Source: Phycisphaerales bacterium (lineage in GTDB: Bacteria; Planctomycetota; Phycisphaerae; Phycisphaerales; SM1A02). From it: 64,000 nt of DNA. Location of the stretch: contig JAQWMQ010000019.1 of assembly GCA_029246705.1 (NCBI GenBank), forward strand, positions 59,709-123,708, read 5' to 3'. Position 1 is the first letter of the stretch; every line of letters begins with the position of its first letter. The position numbers and the translations under genes were made by a program. Of the stretch, positions 59,924 through 64,000 are shown piece after piece. The notes beneath the pieces are model-generated. The model ran no database searches, was not told the origin of the DNA, and saw nothing but the letters and a program-made list of their open reading frames with translations.

Positions 59924-62900
59924 TCAGGAGCGACTGGACGAAGGCGTTTCAGAAAGCGGCGGACGGGAAGAGACATCAGTCTTCTCGTTCCCGGGGGTGA
60001 ATGCTTCGGTTTCCGACAAGGGGGCGTCATGGATGCGAATCAGGATGCTGGAGCCGTTCGTTCGAGGGTCATCCGCCCAGATGTTCAGCTCCCGACCATT
60101 CGGACCGAACGCAGCGCACCTCAATGCAGATGGAAAGACACGCTCGTCTTGAAGGGACAGACCCGCTGTCCCCAGAATAGCCTCCACATCCCAGCTGAGC
60201 AGCCAGGTGTTGCTGCGAGGATCCATCAGATCGATCCTTGATTCGAGCAACAAGGACAGCAAGGATCCATCAGGTGCGTAGGAGAGAATCGGGGTGTGAC
60301 GAGAGATGCCACGGATCTCCGTCTCACTGAGATAGGCATCCGTCACGTTGTTGGTACGGATATCTGGTTCCGCAACCAGCCAGCTCTCGTTCGAGTCCTT
60401 TGAGACAAGGACAACGCGAGCGGTCTCGGATGCCTCGCTGCCTCCGAGGTAACAGGCTACCTCGGAACCATCCGGAGAAAGGGCGAGTCCACCAAGCGTT
60501 CCGGTCAGTTGCTTCCGCAAGACCACCTCGCCGGTCTTCCCATCCAAGAGAATGAATGCGGCCTTCTTCGTTTCGGAAGCAACCTTCATCATTTCATTCA
60601 TAAACGAATCCATATCGCTCATGTCCGTGGGCAGAGTCGGGATCTTATGCCAGTGTCCGGCCATCGCAAACAGGTCTCCACTGCGCGTGGAACACAACAT
60701 GTCGGACGTCATGGTGCCGCCATCGACAAAGAACATGGGCAAAGAAACCTCACGCTCAAAAGCGCCCGTTGCAACATCCCAACTGTAGAGTCCGTTGACG
60801 AAGAACTGGGCACCCATTGCAGCCATCACCGTCGAACCGATTGCCGCAGACTGCGCCTCAACGCCTGAGGACGGAACGATTGGATCGTTGTCGAACAGTG
60901 CATGAGCGACTTCGATTCCCGCACTCTTCTGGAGCAGAGTGACGAACAACTCTCTTCCATCGTCAGAGTGAATCCAACACCCTCTCTCAAACGTGTTGGC
61001 ATTCAATATCTGCAGATCGACCACCTGCTCGCCGCTCCCAGTCCGATGTTCCGCGAGTACGTGACGTTCACCGGTTTGCACATCGATCACGAGTCCACCC
61101 GACATGATCGCGTACCGCCCGCTCGGCGATACGGACCAGGGAACGTCGCGCCTCTCGAAGAAACGGGAGCGATGCCCCGAATCATCAGCCTCGCCCAGGA
61201 CGACCTCTCCCGATGGGGTGACCAATTCAAGTTCGCCGTCAGAGCGGCGTACGAACGCACCAGATCTCGGGTAGGCATGATCCACCTCCTCGACCACCGC
61301 AACTCGTTCTCCAAGTCGCACACGCGTGATTCGTTGATCCGACCAGGAGATCAAGGACGCCTCATGCTCCTTCGTTGGCGGTTTCGCGAGGAGAATTCGA
61401 GCATCTCCAAGATCGAATCGTTTCACGACCTCGAATGCTGCAGAACCATCGTCCGCCGAATCCCTGAGATCGACCTGCACGATTCGGGAACCGTTCGAAA
61501 CCAAAACGGCATCTTCGCCGACAGGGCGAAGTATGCTGGACGGGCTCATGTTCCTCTGGAACCAGTACTGGATACTGGGAGAAACCTGATCTCCAAAAAG
61601 GGAGATCGTGGATCCCGTGGTACTCAGCAGGTTGTCATCCTGATTCCACCATGTCTTCGCTGGGCGATACGCGGAGAAGCCGCGGCGCGTTTCCAGGACG
61701 AAAAGACCCTCGTTGTCCGCGGTGAAAGCAAGTTCCTGAATCTGCTCGTTCTCGCGGAGATCAACCTCACGCAGCAGGACTTCATTGATCTCGATGGCAC
61801 CATCAACGACCTGCCCAACGCCGACTCGGTGCCTTGTTTCGGGCAGATTCTTGAAGACCGGGGATTCCACCCAGCCCCCGTCACCCTGGCGCTCATGAGG
61901 AACGCCAGACTGCTCTCGACGTGTCATCGACATCTCCATACCGACCGCAAACAGTTCACCGTCCGCCGAGATCGTCAAGGGTATCGGTACCCCGTACTCG
62001 TTATTCTGGAGCTTCAGTGGCGCTGATTCAAGCACCCGACCCTCGTCGACCAGCAACATGAGGAGTGCATTTCCAGTCGTTGAATCCCCCCGCTGAATCG
62101 TCAGCAGACGAGTGGCGGCATCATCTGCAACCCAGTCAGTCCCATCTACAATCCAGTCAGCCCCATCGAACGGCGTACGTCGAGGCGTTGTCCTCGGCAT
62201 CGTTGCCACCAGGTCACCTGAAGACGCATCGAAGATGCTCAGCAGGACGTGCGAGACACTCATCTTCATGCCAGGGATGGCATCGACAGCCATCTGTTGG
62301 GTCCGCAATTCCTCTTCCATGTCCGTGACATCAAGACCTGATGCCATGGCTTCCTCGATCTGCTTCTGGATTTGAACGACATTCGATTGTGCGCGCGCCT
62401 TCTTGAACATGTCATCTTGTCTATGCATTTGAAGAACGTTGATGCGGAAGTAATCGAACACGTTGTTCGGAAGAACGACCCGCCGGCCATCCATGCTGAA
62501 AGACATGCCCGGGAACAGTCTTTGGTTGAAATAATCGAGAGTAGGGCCCAAAAGATTGTTCCATGTCGAATTGAGAACCACCAGTTCTGGCATTTCTATC
62601 GTCTGCCCATTGTTTCCCTTGAGTGGCGGAACCCTGCCCTCGTAACTCTCCGAGTAGAGATTTGAAATCAGCTCGCCGTTCGGCAATGAGACGACATCAC
62701 AACGAACCGTGTAGTCGTCGAGGCTGAGAACGAGAGCACGATCACCCTGACGCGTGACGTCACAGATGATCGCATCCTCGAACCGACCGATTTCCGTTCG
62801 CGTCGGGAGCGTCGATCGAAGCGTCTTCCATGCCCAGTTGCGATTCCGTTCGGGGACGAGTTCGAGTTGCGCGATCGCCTGCATCTCCTCGCTCTGGGTG

Positions 62901-64000
62901 AGCTCGGCGGCCCGTGCGATGTGCATCGCGGACACCTGACCGTCCAGCCTGTTTCGAGTGTCTTCCGCCCGATCACGTGCACGTTCGGCATCCTTCAGCG
63001 CGGATTCCGTTCGGGTCTGCGCTGATTCGACTTCTGCCAGGGCAGCCGTCCTCGCAGCAAGGCTTGCCTCGACCTGCTGGTTGGCAGCTCGCTCCTTCGT
63101 CTGAGCCTGCTGGAGTTCATCGTAGTTGCCGGAGAGGACGATGAGCCCTACTCCGAGGAGAACCGCGATCACCAGGAGCGCCGCGATGCCCGTTCCCACG
63201 AAGGACACCGCGAGCCGGTTTCGGCGCACGAAACGGCGTGCGCGGTAGAGCCTGCCGGGTCGGCCCGCGCGGACCGGCTCGTTGCGAAGGTACCGTGAGA
63301 GATCCTCTTCGAGATCGTTCGCACTGGCGTAGCGACGATCGCGTTCCTTCGCCATCGCGCGCTGCACGATCCAGTCCAACTCGCCTCGAACCAGTTTGCC
63401 GAGCTTGGCCAGTTCGGGATCGGGAACATCACCATCCTGGCCGGAACCACTGCGCGTCAACTTGCTGCTGGGCGGTGGCGGTTCCTCCTCGCGGATGATC
63501 CGGCGCATCTCGTCGAAGCCGACCGAACGCAGCGACTTCGGGTCGAAAGGCGGTTTCCCGGCGAGGAGCTCGTAGAGCATGACGCCGAGGGCGTAGACAT
63601 CACTCCGCGTATCGACGTCGATCAAGGAGAGTTCCGCCTGTTCGGGCGACATGTACTCCGGGGTCCCGATGAACTGCCGGAACTCGGTGAAGAGCGTCTT
63701 GTCGGTCAGCGGACGCTCGAGGGCCTTGGCGATCCCGAAATCGATCACCTTGGCCACGGGTTTGTCGTCGACCTCGCACACCAGCACGTTGGTCGGCTTG
63801 AGGTCGCGGTGGATGACCCCCTTCTGGTGCGCGTGCTGCACCCCGGCGCAGACCTGGCCGAACAACCGGATCCGCTCGGCAAGACCGAGCTTCCGCCGTT
63901 CGCAGTATTCCGTGATCGGCATGCCCTTGACGAGTTCCATCACGAAGTAGAGGCGACCCTCGTCGGTCTCGCCCCCGTCGTAGACGCGGGCGATGTTCGG
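59924..64000 (-). CDS. Ser/Thr protein kinase with C-terminal propeller-like sensor (copy 3, partial)
   Basis: Truncated at the right edge: the frame is open through base 64000 (PNIARVYDGGETDEGR...), so about 135 N-terminal residues including the P-loop are missing. 1358 residues remain. HRDLKPTNVLV, DFGIAKALE and GTPEYMSPEQAE show an active-type kinase. A membrane helix (AVSFVGTGIAALLVIAVLLGVGLIVL) and a long coiled coil follow, then a large beta-repeat region (FSMDGRRVVLP, LSPDGSEVACYL). It is closest in plan to copy 2. A 121-base gap precedes the sigma gene. Confidence 0.92.
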   Translation of the reverse strand, partial: PNIARVYDGGETDEGRLYFVMELVKGMPITEYCERRKLGLAERIRLFGQVCAGVQHAHQKGVIHRDLKPTNVLVCEVDDKPVAKVIDFGIAKALERPLTDKTLFTEFRQFIGTPEYMSPEQAELSLIDVDTRSDVYALGVMLYELLAGKPPFDPKSLRSVGFDEMRRIIREEEPPPPSSKLTRSGSGQDGDVPDPELAKLGKLVRGELDWIVQRAMAKERDRRYASANDLEEDLSRYLRNEPVRAGRPGRLYRARRFVRRNRLAVSFVGTGIAALLVIAVLLGVGLIVLSGNYDELQQAQTKERAANQQVEASLAARTAALAEVESAQTRTESALKDAERARDRAEDTRNRLDGQVSAMHIARAAELTQSEEMQAIAQLELVPERNRNWAWKTLRSTLPTRTEIGRFEDAIICDVTRQGDRALVLSLDDYTVRCDVVSLPNGELISNLYSESYEGRVPPLKGNNGQTIEMPELVVLNSTWNNLLGPTLDYFNQRLFPGMSFSMDGRRVVLPNNVFDYFRINVLQMHRQDDMFKKARAQSNVVQIQKQIEEAMASGLDVTDMEEELRTQQMAVDAIPGMKMSVSHVLLSIFDASSGDLVATMPRTTPRRTPFDGADWIVDGTDWVADDAATRLLTIQRGDSTTGNALLMLLVDEGRVLESAPLKLQNNEYGVPIPLTISADGELFAVGMEMSMTRREQSGVPHERQGDGGWVESPVFKNLPETRHRVGVGQVVDGAIEINEVLLREVDLRENEQIQELAFTADNEGLFVLETRRGFSAYRPAKTWWNQDDNLLSTTGSTISLFGDQVSPSIQYWFQRNMSPSSILRPVGEDAVLVSNGSRIVQVDLRDSADDGSAAFEVVKRFDLGDARILLAKPPTKEHEASLISWSDQRITRVRLGERVAVVEEVDHAYPRSGAFVRRSDGELELVTPSGEVVLGEADDSGHRSRFFERRDVPWSVSPSGRYAIMSGGLVIDVQTGERHVLAEHRTGSGEQVVDLQILNANTFERGCWIHSDDGRELFVTLLQKSAGIEVAHALFDNDPIVPSSGVEAQSAAIGSTVMAAMGAQFFVNGLYSWDVATGAFEREVSLPMFFVDGGTMTSDMLCSTRSGDLFAMAGHWHKIPTLPTDMSDMDSFMNEMMKVASETKKAAFILLDGKTGEVVLRKQLTGTLGGLALSPDGSEVACYLGGSEASETARVVLVSKDSNESWLVAEPDIRTNNVTDAYLSETEIRGISRHTPILSYAPDGSLLSLLLESRIDLMDPRSNTWLLSWDVEAILGTAGLSLQDERVFPSALRCAAFGPNGRELNIWADDPRTNGSSILIRIHDAPLSETEAFTPGNEKTDVSSRPPLSETPSSSRS

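Overview
The window looks like the chromosome of a marine planctomycete of the Phycisphaerae type. This is inferred from gene content, with no database search: high-GC genes, giant Ser/Thr kinases with C-terminal propeller-like repeats, an ECF sigma factor beside them, secreted proteins ending in a dockerin-like DxNxDGxVDGxDL...LLGxWG tag, and an alternative complex III operon fused to an A2-type cytochrome oxidase operon. No insertion sequence, CRISPR array or prophage is visible. Gene density is very high and many neighbours overlap by 1-17 bases.

Layout. 1-4935 (minus): a type IV pilus/pseudopilin block with two paralogous major-pilin-like genes (split by a strong terminator), two secreted or anchored proteins of unknown function, a GspH-like pseudopilin, then pilM, pilN and the start of pilO, which runs off the left edge. 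5321-5707: a small unknown gene. 5935-9547 (plus): DUF1015 protein, serA and serC, a serine biosynthesis operon. 9548-12107 (minus): a DUF1579 protein, then a fructosamine-kinase-family gene overlapping a low-molecular-weight phosphatase gene, a likely protein-deglycation pair. 12161-12972 (plus): a zinc-ribbon protein and the tmRNA gene (encoded tag ANTQYALAA) with its own terminator. 12988-16759: a methyltransferase-like gene diverging from a large secreted di-heme cytochrome with the dockerin-like tag; an array of three GGTTGAACC sites at 11-bp spacing lies between them. 16869-18190 (plus): a sigma-70-like regulator and a small overlapping gene.

18197-23210 (minus): an efflux system (HlyD-type adaptor, MacB-type ATPase and permease, TolC-type outer membrane protein). 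23425-25365 (minus): a cysteine-rich secreted protein with the dockerin-like tag and a strong terminator. 25785-30010: an MDR oxidoreductase (minus), then a DUF1573 lipoprotein, a secreted toroid-repeat protein and a small lipoprotein (plus).

30035-48246: respiratory chain. ctaA (minus) diverges from ctaB-DUF3179 (plus). The long minus-strand operon actABCDEF - small membrane protein - sco - ctaC - ctaD - ctaE - ctaF - second subunit III follows. Together they encode an alternative complex III (quinol:cytochrome c oxidoreductase), a caa3-type oxidase, its copper chaperone and heme A synthesis. 48608-50695 (minus): an APC permease fused to EIIA-like and TrkA-C-like domains. 50805-64000 (minus): three paralogous kinase-propeller giants, the last cut by the right edge, with an ECF sigma gene between the second and third.

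The parts best worth following up are the kinase/ECF array, the direct-repeat operator array, the deglycation pair, the DUF1015-serA-serC operon lacking serB, and the uncharacterised proteins embedded in the respiratory operons (DUF3179 and the 138-residue membrane protein).
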